A stretch of DNA of 64,000 bases, taken from positions 434,001 through 498,000 of the forward strand of contig NZ_JAKRNM010000004.1 of NCBI RefSeq assembly GCF_022346995.1, written 5' to 3'. The translations under genes were made by a program, and so were the position numbers. Below the pieces are notes generated by a model that saw only the letters and a list, made by a program, of their open reading frames with translations, was not told the DNA's origin and ran no database searches. Below are positions 41,854-50,354 of the stretch, piece after piece (the stretch's first letter is position 1; every line of letters begins with the position of its first letter). The stretch comes from Paenibacillus sp. ACRRY (GTDB lineage: Bacteria; Bacillota; Bacilli; Paenibacillales; Paenibacillaceae).

Positions 41854-42777
41854 TTATCTAAACATGTTTTTGACGACCATCCAGAGATTGGCCGGCTTCT
41901 CGGCAAGGCGGCGAGTGTAATACGGGTACCACATCGTTCCATAGGGCACGTAACAGCGAATGCGATAACCTTCCCTTGCCAGTCGTTCCTGTTCGCTCAT
42001 GCGCAGTCCGTACAGCATCTGGAATTCAAACGCATCAGGGGAGATGCCCCGGTCTCTGGCATACTGTTTGGTCCACGAGATAATGTGGTCATCATGCGAA
42101 GCTACCGCTGTGTATACACCCTGATCCAGATGCTGGCGGATCATGGACTTGAATTGATCAATGACTTCGGAAGCATTCTGATATGCTACGGCTGCGGGCT
42201 CTTTGTAAGCGCCTTTGACGAGACGAAGCCGAATGCCTTCACGAATCATGTCCCGTGTATCCTGTTCGGTACGATGAAGATAGGCTTGCAGTACCGTTCC
42301 CGTGTTATCAAGTCCTTCTGCATGCAGGCGGCGGACAATATCCAGCGTAGCCTGGGTGAACGGGCTGTCCTCCATATCAATTCGGACAAACAGGTCGTGC
42401 AGCTTCGCCTGCGCTGCCACGGATCGGATATTCCGGTAACCCTCCTCCGGATCGAGCGCAAGGCCCATCTGGGTTGGCTTCAGGGATACGTTAGAGTCTG
42501 CCCCTTGGCGAGCTATGCCTTCCACGAGTCTTATATATTCATCACGATACTGGGCAGCCTCCCTCAACCTTGTGATGCCTTCCCCGAGATGATCCAGTGT
42601 GGCCATAATGCCTTTGTTGTTAAGGACCCGAATCTCCTCCAGTGCCTCCTCCAGTGTGCTGCCAGCAATAAACTTGCCTGCCAGCTTTTTGCCGTATTTG
42701 ATGGACAGATTCTCCACAGCTTTATTGCCTGCAACGGTCAGCAGTGTTTTGCGGTACATTTCCGTTCCAATACTCAC
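41854..42777 (-). CDS. putB: proline dehydrogenase
   Basis: A 307-residue monofunctional FAD-dependent proline dehydrogenase, which oxidises proline to pyrroline-5-carboxylate. Family motifs are visible: SLKPTQMGLALDPEEGY, RIDMEDSPFTQATLDI, RLVKGAYKEPAAVAY (substrate and flavin contacts), HDDHIISW and EFQMLYGLRMSEQERLAREGYRIRCYVPYG with YYTRRLAEKPAN at the end. The frame begins at an ATG (42801) that lies before the ribosome site; AAGGAGG with 8-base spacing selects the GTG at 42777. It is transcribed from a sigma-54 promoter, divergent from the P5C dehydrogenase gene. Confidence 0.93.
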   Translation of the reverse strand: MSIGTEMYRKTLLTVAGNKAVENLSIKYGKKLAGKFIAGSTLEEALEEIRVLNNKGIMATLDHLGEGITRLREAAQYRDEYIRLVEGIARQGADSNVSLKPTQMGLALDPEEGYRNIRSVAAQAKLHDLFVRIDMEDSPFTQATLDIVRRLHAEGLDNTGTVLQAYLHRTEQDTRDMIREGIRLRLVKGAYKEPAAVAYQNASEVIDQFKSMIRQHLDQGVYTAVASHDDHIISWTKQYARDRGISPDAFEFQMLYGLRMSEQERLAREGYRIRCYVPYGTMWYPYYTRRLAEKPANLWMVVKNMFR

Positions 42778-42824
42778 GCCAGTTTCCTCCTTAGGGATCA
42801 TGCTTCTTATAGCCCTTTAATGAA

Positions 42825-42839
42825 GCAAGAATCGTGCCA
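42825..42839 (-). promoter_or_regulatory. sigma-54 (-24/-12) promoter of putB
   Basis: On the minus strand TGGCACGATTCTTGC matches the TGGCAC-N5-TTGC consensus perfectly. Transcription would begin near 42813, about 36 bases before the start codon. Confidence 0.92.
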
Positions 42840-42846
42840 GATCATT

Positions 42847-42861
42847 TATTTTATTAAAATA
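42847..42861. promoter_or_regulatory. palindrome TATTTTA-T-TAAAATA between two sigma-54 promoters
   Basis: A perfect 7-bp inverted repeat with a one-base centre lies in the 40-base gap separating the two -24 elements. It could be a protein site or a DNA-bending/melting element. Confidence 0.35.
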
Positions 42862-42879
42862 TTCATTCTTAATCGGAGT

Positions 42880-42894
42880 TGGCACGGATCTTGC
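42880..42894 (+). promoter_or_regulatory. sigma-54 (-24/-12) promoter of pruA
   Basis: TGGCACGGATCTTGC matches the TGGCAC-N5-TTGC consensus perfectly and is preceded by T and followed by TA. It lies about 70 bases before the expected transcript leader and start codon of the dehydrogenase gene. Confidence 0.93.
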
Positions 42895-42976
42895 TACATA
42901 TATTGGTGAGAGTGAAATAGCATGGTAAATCAGGCGAGCAGCCAGCGATCCCAACATCCTGAAGGAGGAATTATTC

Positions 42977-44524
42977 ATGAATATCCCTTTTGTTAACGAA
43001 CCATTTACGCCCTTTGCAGTACCAGCGAACAAGGAAGCCTTTGAGAGCGCACTTCGCAAGGTGGAATCTGAGCTCGGACAGGAATATTCCATGATTATTG
43101 GCGGGCAGAAAGTAACGAGCAATCGCACCTCAACCTCCGTTAACCCGGCGGCTAAGGAACAGGTGATAGGTACCATTTTCCAGGCAGATCAGGAGCTGGC
43201 AGAGCAGGCGATTCAGACAGCGGCAGAAACATTCCGCACCTGGAAACATACAGATCCGAACGAACGTGCACGATATTTGTACAAAGCAGCTGCGCTTATG
43301 CGACTGCGCAAGCATGAATTCTCTGCATGGATGGTGTATGAAGCAGGCAAAACATGGCCGGAGGCAGATGCAGATACAGCGGAAGCTATTGATTTTATGG
43401 AATTCTATGCGAGGGAAATGCAGCGTCTCAGTGAACCTCAGCCCTTGACCCGGATTGCAGGCGAGGATAATGAACTGACTTATATCCCGCTTGGTGTGGG
43501 GGTTGTCATTCCACCTTGGAACTTCCCACTGGCCATTATGGCTGGCATGACTTCTGCCGCGCTTGTATCGGGTAATACAGTTGTCTTGAAGCCGGCCAGC
43601 ACGACACCGGTAATCGCCGCCAAATTCATGGAACTGCTGGCTGAAGCAGGAGTACCGGATGGCGTAGTGAACTATTTGCCAGGTCCGGGCAGCGAAGTGG
43701 GTGATTATTTGGTGGATCATGCGCTGACTCGCTTTATCAGCTTCACCGGTTCAAGAGATGTGGGTCTGCGGATCAATGAACGGGCAGCTCACACAGCTCC
43801 AGGGCAAAAGTGGATCAAACGGGTGATTGCAGAAATGGGCGGTAAAGATTCCATTGTTGTGGACAGCGAGAGTGATCTGGAACTGGCTGCGGACTCCATT
43901 ACCGCTTCGGCATTTGGATTCTCCGGACAGAAATGTTCCGCGTGTTCCCGCGCCATTATTCATAAGGATGTATATGATGAGGTATTACAGAAGGTCATTG
44001 AGCGTACGAAGAAGCTCACGATGGGCAGTCCGCTCGAGGTAGGCAGTCATGTAGGGCCAGTAATTGATGACAAGGCATATGCCAAGATTAATGAATACAT
44101 CGAGGTGGGCAAGGGCGAAGGAAGACTTGTATTGGGGGGAGGTACAGGAGATGCCGAAGGCTATTTCATTGAACCGACAATTATCGCGGATGTTGACCCG
44201 CTGGCCCGCATTGCGCAGGAGGAGATTTTCGGACCTGTACTCGCGTTTATCAAGGCAGATACGTTTGAGGAAGCTCTTCATATTGCGAACAACACCGATT
44301 ATGGCTTGACAGGTGCAGTCATTTCACGGAATCGTGCACATCTGGAACTGGCAAGACGGGAGTTTTTTGCTGGCAATTTGTATTTTAACCGGAAATGCAC
44401 AGGTGCGTTGGTTGGCACGCATCCGTTTGGTGGATTCAACATGTCAGGCACCGACTCCAAAGCGGGCGGAAGAGACTACCTGCTGCTCTTTACACAAGCG
44501 AAGCTGGTCTCCGAAAAGTATTGA
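42977..44524 (+). CDS. pruA: L-glutamate gamma-semialdehyde (P5C) dehydrogenase
   Basis: A 515-residue NAD-dependent aldehyde dehydrogenase that converts pyrroline-5-carboxylate/glutamate semialdehyde to glutamate, the second step of proline use (RocA/PutC type). Catalytic C320 lies in GFSGQKCSACSRA and the general base E286 in RVIAEMGGKD; the NAD-binding IPPWNFPLAIMAGM and FTGSRDVGLRI are intact. The C-terminal LVGTHPFGGFNMSGTDSKAGG is specific for this subfamily. AAGGAGG lies 8 bases before the ATG. It is divergent from proline dehydrogenase and driven by its own sigma-54 promoter. The sigma-54 gene follows on the same strand. Confidence 0.95.
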   Translation: MNIPFVNEPFTPFAVPANKEAFESALRKVESELGQEYSMIIGGQKVTSNRTSTSVNPAAKEQVIGTIFQADQELAEQAIQTAAETFRTWKHTDPNERARYLYKAAALMRLRKHEFSAWMVYEAGKTWPEADADTAEAIDFMEFYAREMQRLSEPQPLTRIAGEDNELTYIPLGVGVVIPPWNFPLAIMAGMTSAALVSGNTVVLKPASTTPVIAAKFMELLAEAGVPDGVVNYLPGPGSEVGDYLVDHALTRFISFTGSRDVGLRINERAAHTAPGQKWIKRVIAEMGGKDSIVVDSESDLELAADSITASAFGFSGQKCSACSRAIIHKDVYDEVLQKVIERTKKLTMGSPLEVGSHVGPVIDDKAYAKINEYIEVGKGEGRLVLGGGTGDAEGYFIEPTIIADVDPLARIAQEEIFGPVLAFIKADTFEEALHIANNTDYGLTGAVISRNRAHLELARREFFAGNLYFNRKCTGALVGTHPFGGFNMSGTDSKAGGRDYLLLFTQAKLVSEKY

Positions 44525-44624
44525 GGCGAATAGGGGCTGATGCTTGTAGTCAAGCATTTACTTTTGTACTCTTTTTCCGGAAAATATAAATCAAATTCCA
44601 TTCCGCGCAGAAGGAGGGAGAATC

Positions 44625-45929
44625 ATGCTGGAGATGCAGCTGGTTCAGGAACAGCGTGTTCGGCTGACCATGACGCCAGAGATGAAACAGTCCATTCATT
44701 TGCTGACGTTGTCCGGACAGGACTTGATTCGTTATCTGCAGGAAGCAGCGGAAGAGAATCCAGTACTTGAAGTGGAGGAGCACGCTGTACCTCTGGTCCG
44801 CCTCCCGCGGAAAGGAAATCAGAGAACGTTCGCTTCCTACGACCCGTTGCTGCAGGCGAAAAGTGCTGAGCCAACGCTTGAGCAGCTGCTGTCTGCTCAG
44901 ATTCGCTTGCTGAGTCTTCCGCCTGTGCTGGAGGCAGCAGCCGAATATTTGGCGGGATGTGTCAATAGTGACGGTTATCTGACGATAGAATTGGTTGAAT
45001 TGTCATCGGTATCCGGTATCTCTGTGGATGGGCTGCAAGCAGGATTGAATATCCTTCAGTCGCTGGATCCCGCAGGCGTTGGGGCACGCAGCTTACATGA
45101 GTGCTTGCTGCTTCAGATCCGCCGGGATCCGTTAGCCGCTCTCCATGCAGAGCGAATGGTTCAGGCCGGGCTGGGGGAGCTCGTACCCTTCCATCCGGGG
45201 AAAGCGGGAACTAGGCTCGGTATATCCTCAAGTGAGGCACAAGCTGCGTATAATTACATTACTCGGCTTGACCCTAAACCCTGTCGTTCCATTGGATGCC
45301 ATGAGCGTCCCCATTACATTATTCCGGATGCCATGGTGGAACTGAGGCATGGCGAGATTTATATGGGACTCCATTCGGCAGGGAACCTTCGTGTATCCAT
45401 GAATGAACAATGTTCCCATTGGATCAGGCATGGAGCTCCAGATGAAGTCTGGTCATCGCGCGCAGCGGAGGCGAGAGCCATTGTTCGCAGTGTGCAGCTA
45501 AGGCGTAGAACCTTGATGCGTGTTCTCACGGCAGTGATGAGTGAACAGGTACATTTTTTGCATGAAGGACCCGCTGGTCTGAAACCGCTCAGTCTGGCAA
45601 ACGTTGCCGAGAGGATTGACATGCATGAGTCCACGGTGAGCCGTGCCGTTAGCGGGAAATATATTCAGACCCCTCATGGGATATTTGAATTAAAGTCCTT
45701 TTTTACGACAGGCATTGAGACAGCATGTGGAGATCCCACTTCTGCATCAGTGGTTAAACTTCGATTGAAGGAACTCATCCGTACGGAGCAGGTTAGCCGG
45801 CCGTATTCGGACAGCCAATTGACAGAGCTGCTCGCCGAGGAGGGAATCAGGATCTCCCGCAGAACGGTGGCAAAGTACAGGGAGGAGCTGCAGATTCTGC
45901 CTTCATTTGAGCGCAGGCGCTGGAGGTAA
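44625..45929 (+). CDS. rpoN: RNA polymerase sigma-54 factor
   Basis: A 434-residue sigma-54 (RpoN/SigL). The N-terminal activator-interacting region is Gln- and Leu-rich (LVQEQRVRLTMTPEMKQSIHLLTLSGQDLIRYLQEAAEENPVLE), the core-binding region follows (LLSAQIRLL...LDPAGVGARSLHECLLLQI), and the DNA-binding region has LANVAERIDMHESTVSRAVSGKYIQTPHGIFELKSFF. The RpoN box is SRRTVAKYRE (411-420), with S replacing the usual A. AAGGAGGGAG precedes the ATG. Its placement 100 bases after pruA links the sigma factor to the two sigma-54 promoters and the activator in this cluster. Confidence 0.95.
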   Translation: MLEMQLVQEQRVRLTMTPEMKQSIHLLTLSGQDLIRYLQEAAEENPVLEVEEHAVPLVRLPRKGNQRTFASYDPLLQAKSAEPTLEQLLSAQIRLLSLPPVLEAAAEYLAGCVNSDGYLTIELVELSSVSGISVDGLQAGLNILQSLDPAGVGARSLHECLLLQIRRDPLAALHAERMVQAGLGELVPFHPGKAGTRLGISSSEAQAAYNYITRLDPKPCRSIGCHERPHYIIPDAMVELRHGEIYMGLHSAGNLRVSMNEQCSHWIRHGAPDEVWSSRAAEARAIVRSVQLRRRTLMRVLTAVMSEQVHFLHEGPAGLKPLSLANVAERIDMHESTVSRAVSGKYIQTPHGIFELKSFFTTGIETACGDPTSASVVKLRLKELIRTEQVSRPYSDSQLTELLAEEGIRISRRTVAKYREELQILPSFERRRWR

Positions 45930-45982
45930 ACAAACCTTAATGCCCTAATGCATTCCTTCTTATAGCAGTAGCGTTATGATAC

Positions 45983-46034
45983 CAGAAAGCCCCTGCTCAC
46001 CCGGATTAACGGTGTGCAGGGGCTTTCTGTTTTG
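45983..46034. terminator. terminator between rpoN and aspA
   Basis: A perfect 14-bp stem (CAGAAAGCCCCTGC with GCAGGGGCTTTCTG) with inner pairing is followed by four T. It lies between convergent genes. Confidence 0.88.
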
Positions 46035-46072
46035 ATCAATAATCATAATGAATTCAAGTCAGTCAAACCTCA

Positions 46073-47497
46073 TTACATATTGTGCAGGAAACGCTCACCA
46101 GCAATGCCTGGTGTAGTCATCTGTTCCGGATGCATGATTTCTTCGAGCTCCTCTATGGTGAGCAATCCGCGTTCCAGAATGATTTCTTGGAGCGAAGCAC
46201 CGGTTTTCAGAGCTTCCTTCACAATGGATGCTGCCACGTCATAGCCCAGATGCGGGTTGAGTGCCGTAATGACGCTGAAGCTTTGCTTCATGATCAGTGC
46301 ACAGCGTTCACGGTTTGCTTCCATTTCCTCCACCGCATAACGGGTGAACACGTCAATGCCGTTATTCATGATTTTCAGGGATTGCAGCAGGTTGAACGCG
46401 ATGACAGGACCCATGACATTCAATTCGAATTGCCCGGCTTCACACGCCATGCAGATGGTATGATCGTTCCCCATGACCTGGAAGGAGACCTGGTTGATCA
46501 CCTCGGCCATAACCGGATTGACCTTCCCTGGCATGATGGAGGAACCGGGCTGACGAGCCGGAAGACGAAGCTCATTGAATCCTGCCCGTGGTCCGGAAGC
46601 CATCATTCGAATATCATTACAGATCTTGGACAGGTTGACTGCGCATACCTTGAGGGCAGCAGACAGCTCCATATATGCATCTGTATTCTGAGTAGCATCC
46701 ACGAGATCATCAGCCGTTTGCAGCTTCAGTCCGGTAACATTGGACAAATGTTCAGTGACCTTAACGATGTACTCCGGTTTGGCATTGAGCCCTGTTCCTA
46801 CTGCCGTAGCTCCGAGGTTGATCGTCAGCAGGCGGCGATTCGCGAATTCAAGACGCTCCATATCGCGTCCCAGTACCCGAGCATAGGCACCGAATTCTTG
46901 TCCCAAACGGATTGGCACGGCATCCTGGAGATGGGTGCGTCCTACTTTGACAACATCATTGAACTCCAGTTCTTTTTTTAGAAAAGCATCTTTCAGACGC
47001 TGCATGGTATCAAGCAGTGTTTCAGACAACTGATACGCAGAAATCCGCAGTGCCGTTGGAATGACATCATTGGTCGATTGGGACATATTCACATGGTTGT
47101 TGGGATTGCAGTGGAAGTAGTCCCCTTTGTTTTGCAGCAGCAGTTCCAGTCCGCGATTGGCCAAAATTTCATTCATATTCATATTCATGGAGGTGCCTGC
47201 ACCGCCCTGAATGGAGTCAACTATAAAATGATCCAGATGATGACCTTTCATCATTTCTTCAGCGGCCATCACGATGACATCGCCAATTTTCGGCGGCAGC
47301 ATTTTCAGCTCCATATTCGTGACTGCGGCAGCCTTCTTCACGGCAGCAAGGGCTGTAATCAGCTCCCGATGCACGGGTACGCCGGTAATCGGGAAGTTTT
47401 CCACGGCCCGCACCGTCTGTATACCGTAATAGGCATAAGCAGGAATTTCTTTTTCACCAATAAAATCTTTCTCCGTCCGTGTGGACATTGTAGACAT
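46073..47497 (-). CDS. aspA: aspartate ammonia-lyase (aspartase)
   Basis: A 474-residue member of the fumarase/aspartase superfamily, converting aspartate to fumarate and ammonia. The SS-loop signature QPGSSIMPGKVNP is intact (about residues 317-329), with the other conserved regions DSIQGGAGTSMNMNMNE, NMSQSTNDVIPTA and VGRTHLQDAVPIRLGQEF. The latter two with the SIQGGAGTS form match aspartase rather than fumarase. The frame begins 7 codons earlier, but GGAGG with 8-base spacing selects the ATG at 47497. It is monocistronic and adds to the local amino-acid catabolic genes. Confidence 0.92.
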   Translation of the reverse strand: MSTMSTRTEKDFIGEKEIPAYAYYGIQTVRAVENFPITGVPVHRELITALAAVKKAAAVTNMELKMLPPKIGDVIVMAAEEMMKGHHLDHFIVDSIQGGAGTSMNMNMNEILANRGLELLLQNKGDYFHCNPNNHVNMSQSTNDVIPTALRISAYQLSETLLDTMQRLKDAFLKKELEFNDVVKVGRTHLQDAVPIRLGQEFGAYARVLGRDMERLEFANRRLLTINLGATAVGTGLNAKPEYIVKVTEHLSNVTGLKLQTADDLVDATQNTDAYMELSAALKVCAVNLSKICNDIRMMASGPRAGFNELRLPARQPGSSIMPGKVNPVMAEVINQVSFQVMGNDHTICMACEAGQFELNVMGPVIAFNLLQSLKIMNNGIDVFTRYAVEEMEANRERCALIMKQSFSVITALNPHLGYDVAASIVKEALKTGASLQEIILERGLLTIEELEEIMHPEQMTTPGIAGERFLHNM

Positions 47498-47823
47498 TTC
47501 TTTCGCCTCCAGTGGCATCCAAAAATAGGTCAGCTCCGGCGATGCCGAAGCGCACTCAGTATATCACTTAAGCAAAATGGATGCCAGGCTAAATGATTTT
47601 ACCCAAGTTGCCGATAATAATTAAAATTAGGGGTTTTAACCTGGCTTGGTACTGGGTGAATCGAAGTGTCACAAACTTATCTTATAAATTATGCACCACA
47701 AGGATGAAAAGGTATTCGTGCGGGACAAGATGGGTTCCTGATTTAGCGCTTTCAGTGATGTAGATCACATGATATTTGGTTGATGATTGGTAAAATAGGA
47801 AAAAAGGACTACGAGGTGTGAAC
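47498..47823. other. divergent intergenic region upstream of aspA and the chemoreceptor
   Basis: About 326 bases without a gene. Its notable content is the CRP/FNR-type palindrome at 47754-47769 and a -10-like TAAAAT at 47791-47796. Confidence 0.55.
47754..47769. promoter_or_regulatory. candidate CRP/FNR-family site at about -41.5
   Basis: AGTGA-TGTAGA-TCACA differs by one base from TGTGA-N6-TCACA, the site type used by Bacillus Fnr and CRP-like proteins. Its centre (47761.5) is 41.5 bases from the start predicted from the TAAAAT -10 at 47791-47796, and no good -35 is present, as expected for a class II activated promoter. Confidence 0.55.
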
Positions 47824-49101
47824 ATGAAATGGACTTTAGGCGCAAAGACAGTCGCAGGTCTGGTACTAATTTCGATTATTACATACGGAACTAGCGGCTT
47901 TTTTATATTTTTCCTCCAGGACTGGCTCTCTTTCTCCATGCCGAGCTGGTTGTATATCACCTTAGTATTGATCCTAGGGGTGTGCTGGAACGGAATTCTG
48001 GGATGGTTTGCCTCACGCTGGCTGACACGCCCTATTGTTCACTTATCCAAAGCAGCTCAGCAAGTTTCGTCAGGAGATTTGACAGCTGAAATTCCGCAGC
48101 GCCGTACGCAGGACGAGCTTGCTGTTTTATATGATGCGTTTCGTGCGATGGTCGTTAATCTAAGAAGCATTGTAAACGATATTTCGGACAGTACACGTAC
48201 GACCTCACAGAATGCGCAATCGCTGAGTGAAGCCATTACCCAGGCAGCCGAACAGATCGAAATGATGTCAGAAGCGGTGGATCACATTGCCGTAGGGGTA
48301 GAGGAACAAAAAGAGACCTCACAACATTCTCTGATTACAGCAGATGAGATGTTGAATGATTTTCAGCGCATGCATACCCAATCGATCGGAATGACAGAGA
48401 TGTCAGGGCAGATGGAACGGTCGGTGGATCATACGAAGCAGACATTCTCGTATCTGATGAAAGGAATGGACGAGCTGACCGTATCGCATAATCGTTCCCG
48501 CGACATCATGGTGCTTCTGGAGAAGGAAGCTTCAGATATTGAAGCCATTACGCAATCGGTCAAAAACATCGCCGAAGAGACAGCGCTTCTGGCCCTTAAC
48601 GCATCCATTGAGGCAGCGCGTGCCGGTGAAGAGGGAGCAGGTTTTGCTGTAGTTGCCCAGCAGATTCGCAAGCTGTCGGACGAGAGTACACAATCGGTTC
48701 ACCGGATTAACGAATTGATCAGTCGTGTTCAGCAGCGTATTCGCGATACGGCACAGCTGATTCATGAGCAGCACGGGCTTGTCGTGAATGAGTCCCAGCG
48801 CACCATTAACGTCGATCAGACGCTGCAGGAGCTGACGGGAACGGTTGAGGTGTTCATGAAGGGCGCTCATGAGATCGGCTCCAAAATTGCTGAGCAGACC
48901 GTTCGGGTTGAACGAACACATGGTCACGTGAAACAGATTCAAGGAAAAGCCGGCTCGTTCTCGGACGAGGCCAGACGGATTATGGATGCCGCTCATGAGG
49001 AGACGGCAATCATGGAGGAAATCTCATCTTCCGCTGAAGAATTGAGACAATTAACGGATCGTTTGATGGATAAAACAAAAGCATTTCGGATGCAGCCTTG
49101 A
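47824..49101 (+). CDS. methyl-accepting chemotaxis protein without a large sensor domain
   Basis: A 425-residue chemoreceptor. Two membrane helices (about residues 8-31 and 42-64) are joined by only about ten outside residues, so there is no periplasmic ligand domain. A HAMP domain follows (about 65-117, ending SGDLTAEIPQRRTQDELAVLYDAF), then the coiled signalling domain with the conserved tip AEETALLALNASIEAARAGE and AVVAQQIRKLSDES. Such receptors often sense membrane state or energy; that is inference. The frame has a GTG two codons earlier, but GAGGTG fits the ATG at 47824. An FNR-type site precedes it. Confidence 0.88.
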   Translation: MKWTLGAKTVAGLVLISIITYGTSGFFIFFLQDWLSFSMPSWLYITLVLILGVCWNGILGWFASRWLTRPIVHLSKAAQQVSSGDLTAEIPQRRTQDELAVLYDAFRAMVVNLRSIVNDISDSTRTTSQNAQSLSEAITQAAEQIEMMSEAVDHIAVGVEEQKETSQHSLITADEMLNDFQRMHTQSIGMTEMSGQMERSVDHTKQTFSYLMKGMDELTVSHNRSRDIMVLLEKEASDIEAITQSVKNIAEETALLALNASIEAARAGEEGAGFAVVAQQIRKLSDESTQSVHRINELISRVQQRIRDTAQLIHEQHGLVVNESQRTINVDQTLQELTGTVEVFMKGAHEIGSKIAEQTVRVERTHGHVKQIQGKAGSFSDEARRIMDAAHEETAIMEEISSSAEELRQLTDRLMDKTKAFRMQP

Positions 49102-49125
49102 GCTGTGTCCGGAGTGCTTTTTTTC
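49080..49125 (+). terminator. terminator overlapping the end of the chemoreceptor gene
   Basis: AGCATTTCGGATGCAG pairs fully, with four G-U pairs, with CTGTGTCCGGAGTGCT and is followed by seven T. The left arm includes the last codons of the coding sequence. Confidence 0.85.
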
Positions 49126-49274
49126 TTAATATGGATAAACCCGAACATTCTTTCGCAAAATTTGAGGTTTGTAAAGTTTTTTTTATGAAACATTAACAAA
49201 TTCGCAACGACTGGGCGATAAATGACGATATAATAGTTGTAGTATTCCATTTTTAAAAGAAGGAGCCCAGTATA

Positions 49275-50114
49275 TTGAAAACTTGGACAGGTATCCTGCT
49301 GATGATCGTTTTGGCGGTTGTTACGATTAGTACAACTTCAGCTGCCAGAACATCCAATGAACAAAAACAGCTTAACATAGATGATCAATCCAGCCAGACC
49401 GATGGGGTCGTGGCATCCAATATAGAAACCAATGAAACATCCTTTACCTCAATAGAGAAAACTCCTGTAAAAAAAGAGAACGTTTCCGTTGCTCCGGAAA
49501 ATGAAAAGGTCAGATTATACCCGTTGCAAGTGGAGGGTTCGGGTTATATTTATAACGGCATGATTCTTGAAGTGAATGGACAGACACGTGAATTCAGCAA
49601 CTGGCAGGGAGAAGGCGGTTCTTACAAACCTGAAATACATGAAATAGATCTGAATGGGGATGGCAAAAAGGAGATTATCGTGCTGTTCACCGCCGGACAC
49701 GGGACGGGTATTTATTTGGGTCAGGCACACATTATAGATCCGGATACGCTGGAAGAGATGAATATGCAGCCTTTGGATGAGGTTGTAAAGCAGCACATGA
49801 AGTCCAAAATAAACGTAACGCCTGGGAAAGTGACCATTGACGTAGCGTTGGATGGGGTGGAGTTAGAACCTTCTCAGATTGAGGAAGAAACGGATGGCAT
49901 GGCCTATAATGATGAACTTCAATTCGGCGATGTCGTGTATTACAGTGTGGAGAACGGTAAGTTGGAAGTCACGGCATCCGGTGCTTATGGACCGGCTGGG
50001 TACGACGGAGATCTGACATTTGCCTATGCATACCAGGATGGCGAATGGAAGGCCGAGAATGTTGAATACAGCACAGAAGCGTATGAAGACGAGTATTATG
50101 AATCGTTTGATTGA
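49275..50114 (+). CDS. secreted protein with FG-GAP-like Asp-rich motif, unknown function
   Basis: A 279-residue secreted protein. The N-terminus (GILLMIVLAVVTISTTSAA) is a signal peptide, followed by a Ser/Thr/Asn/Glu-rich linker to about residue 80. The folded part contains EIDLNGDGKKEIIVLFTAGHGTGIYLGQAHIID, the DxNxDGxxE pattern of calcium-binding FG-GAP/VCBS-like repeats. The C-terminus is strongly acidic (YSTEAYEDEYYESFD). The start is TTG at 49275, chosen because GAAGGAG lies 9 bases upstream. I do not recognise a specific function. Confidence 0.7.
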   Translation: MKTWTGILLMIVLAVVTISTTSAARTSNEQKQLNIDDQSSQTDGVVASNIETNETSFTSIEKTPVKKENVSVAPENEKVRLYPLQVEGSGYIYNGMILEVNGQTREFSNWQGEGGSYKPEIHEIDLNGDGKKEIIVLFTAGHGTGIYLGQAHIIDPDTLEEMNMQPLDEVVKQHMKSKINVTPGKVTIDVALDGVELEPSQIEEETDGMAYNDELQFGDVVYYSVENGKLEVTASGAYGPAGYDGDLTFAYAYQDGEWKAENVEYSTEAYEDEYYESFD

Positions 50115-50278
50115 ATTCACGGAGTAGAAGATTTAAGGGATCGATGCTTGTCATAAAAGAATAACTTATGCTTCTGCCTTATTAGGCGAGGGCAGGAATG
50201 GTGGGGCTGAAAAAAAACGGGGATACTCAGCCTCGCTTTGTGCTGTCCTTATACAGAAATATTTCCATAATATTGAAT

Positions 50279-50303
50279 TAAAGTGGTTGACATTACCACT
50301 TTA
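50279..50303. promoter_or_regulatory. operator-like palindrome TAAAGTGGT-N7-ACCACTTTA over a -35 element
   Basis: Perfect 9-bp arms flank seven bases. The TTGACA at 50287-50292 lies inside the site, and the coding start is about 50 bases downstream. TGGT...ACCA arms are typical of GntR/FadR-class operators. Confidence 0.5.
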
Positions 50304-50354
50304 GTCGTTTAAATGTATAAAGGACAAACAATTTGTGTATGGGAGGGATTTACA

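Noticed and set aside
41755..42909. 384-codon frame antisense to putB
   Set aside because: It crosses the putB terminator and sigma-54 promoter, and putB has all its family motifs.
46082..46981. 299-codon frame antisense to aspA
   Set aside because: aspA carries the fumarase/aspartase signature; the opposite frame shows no family features.
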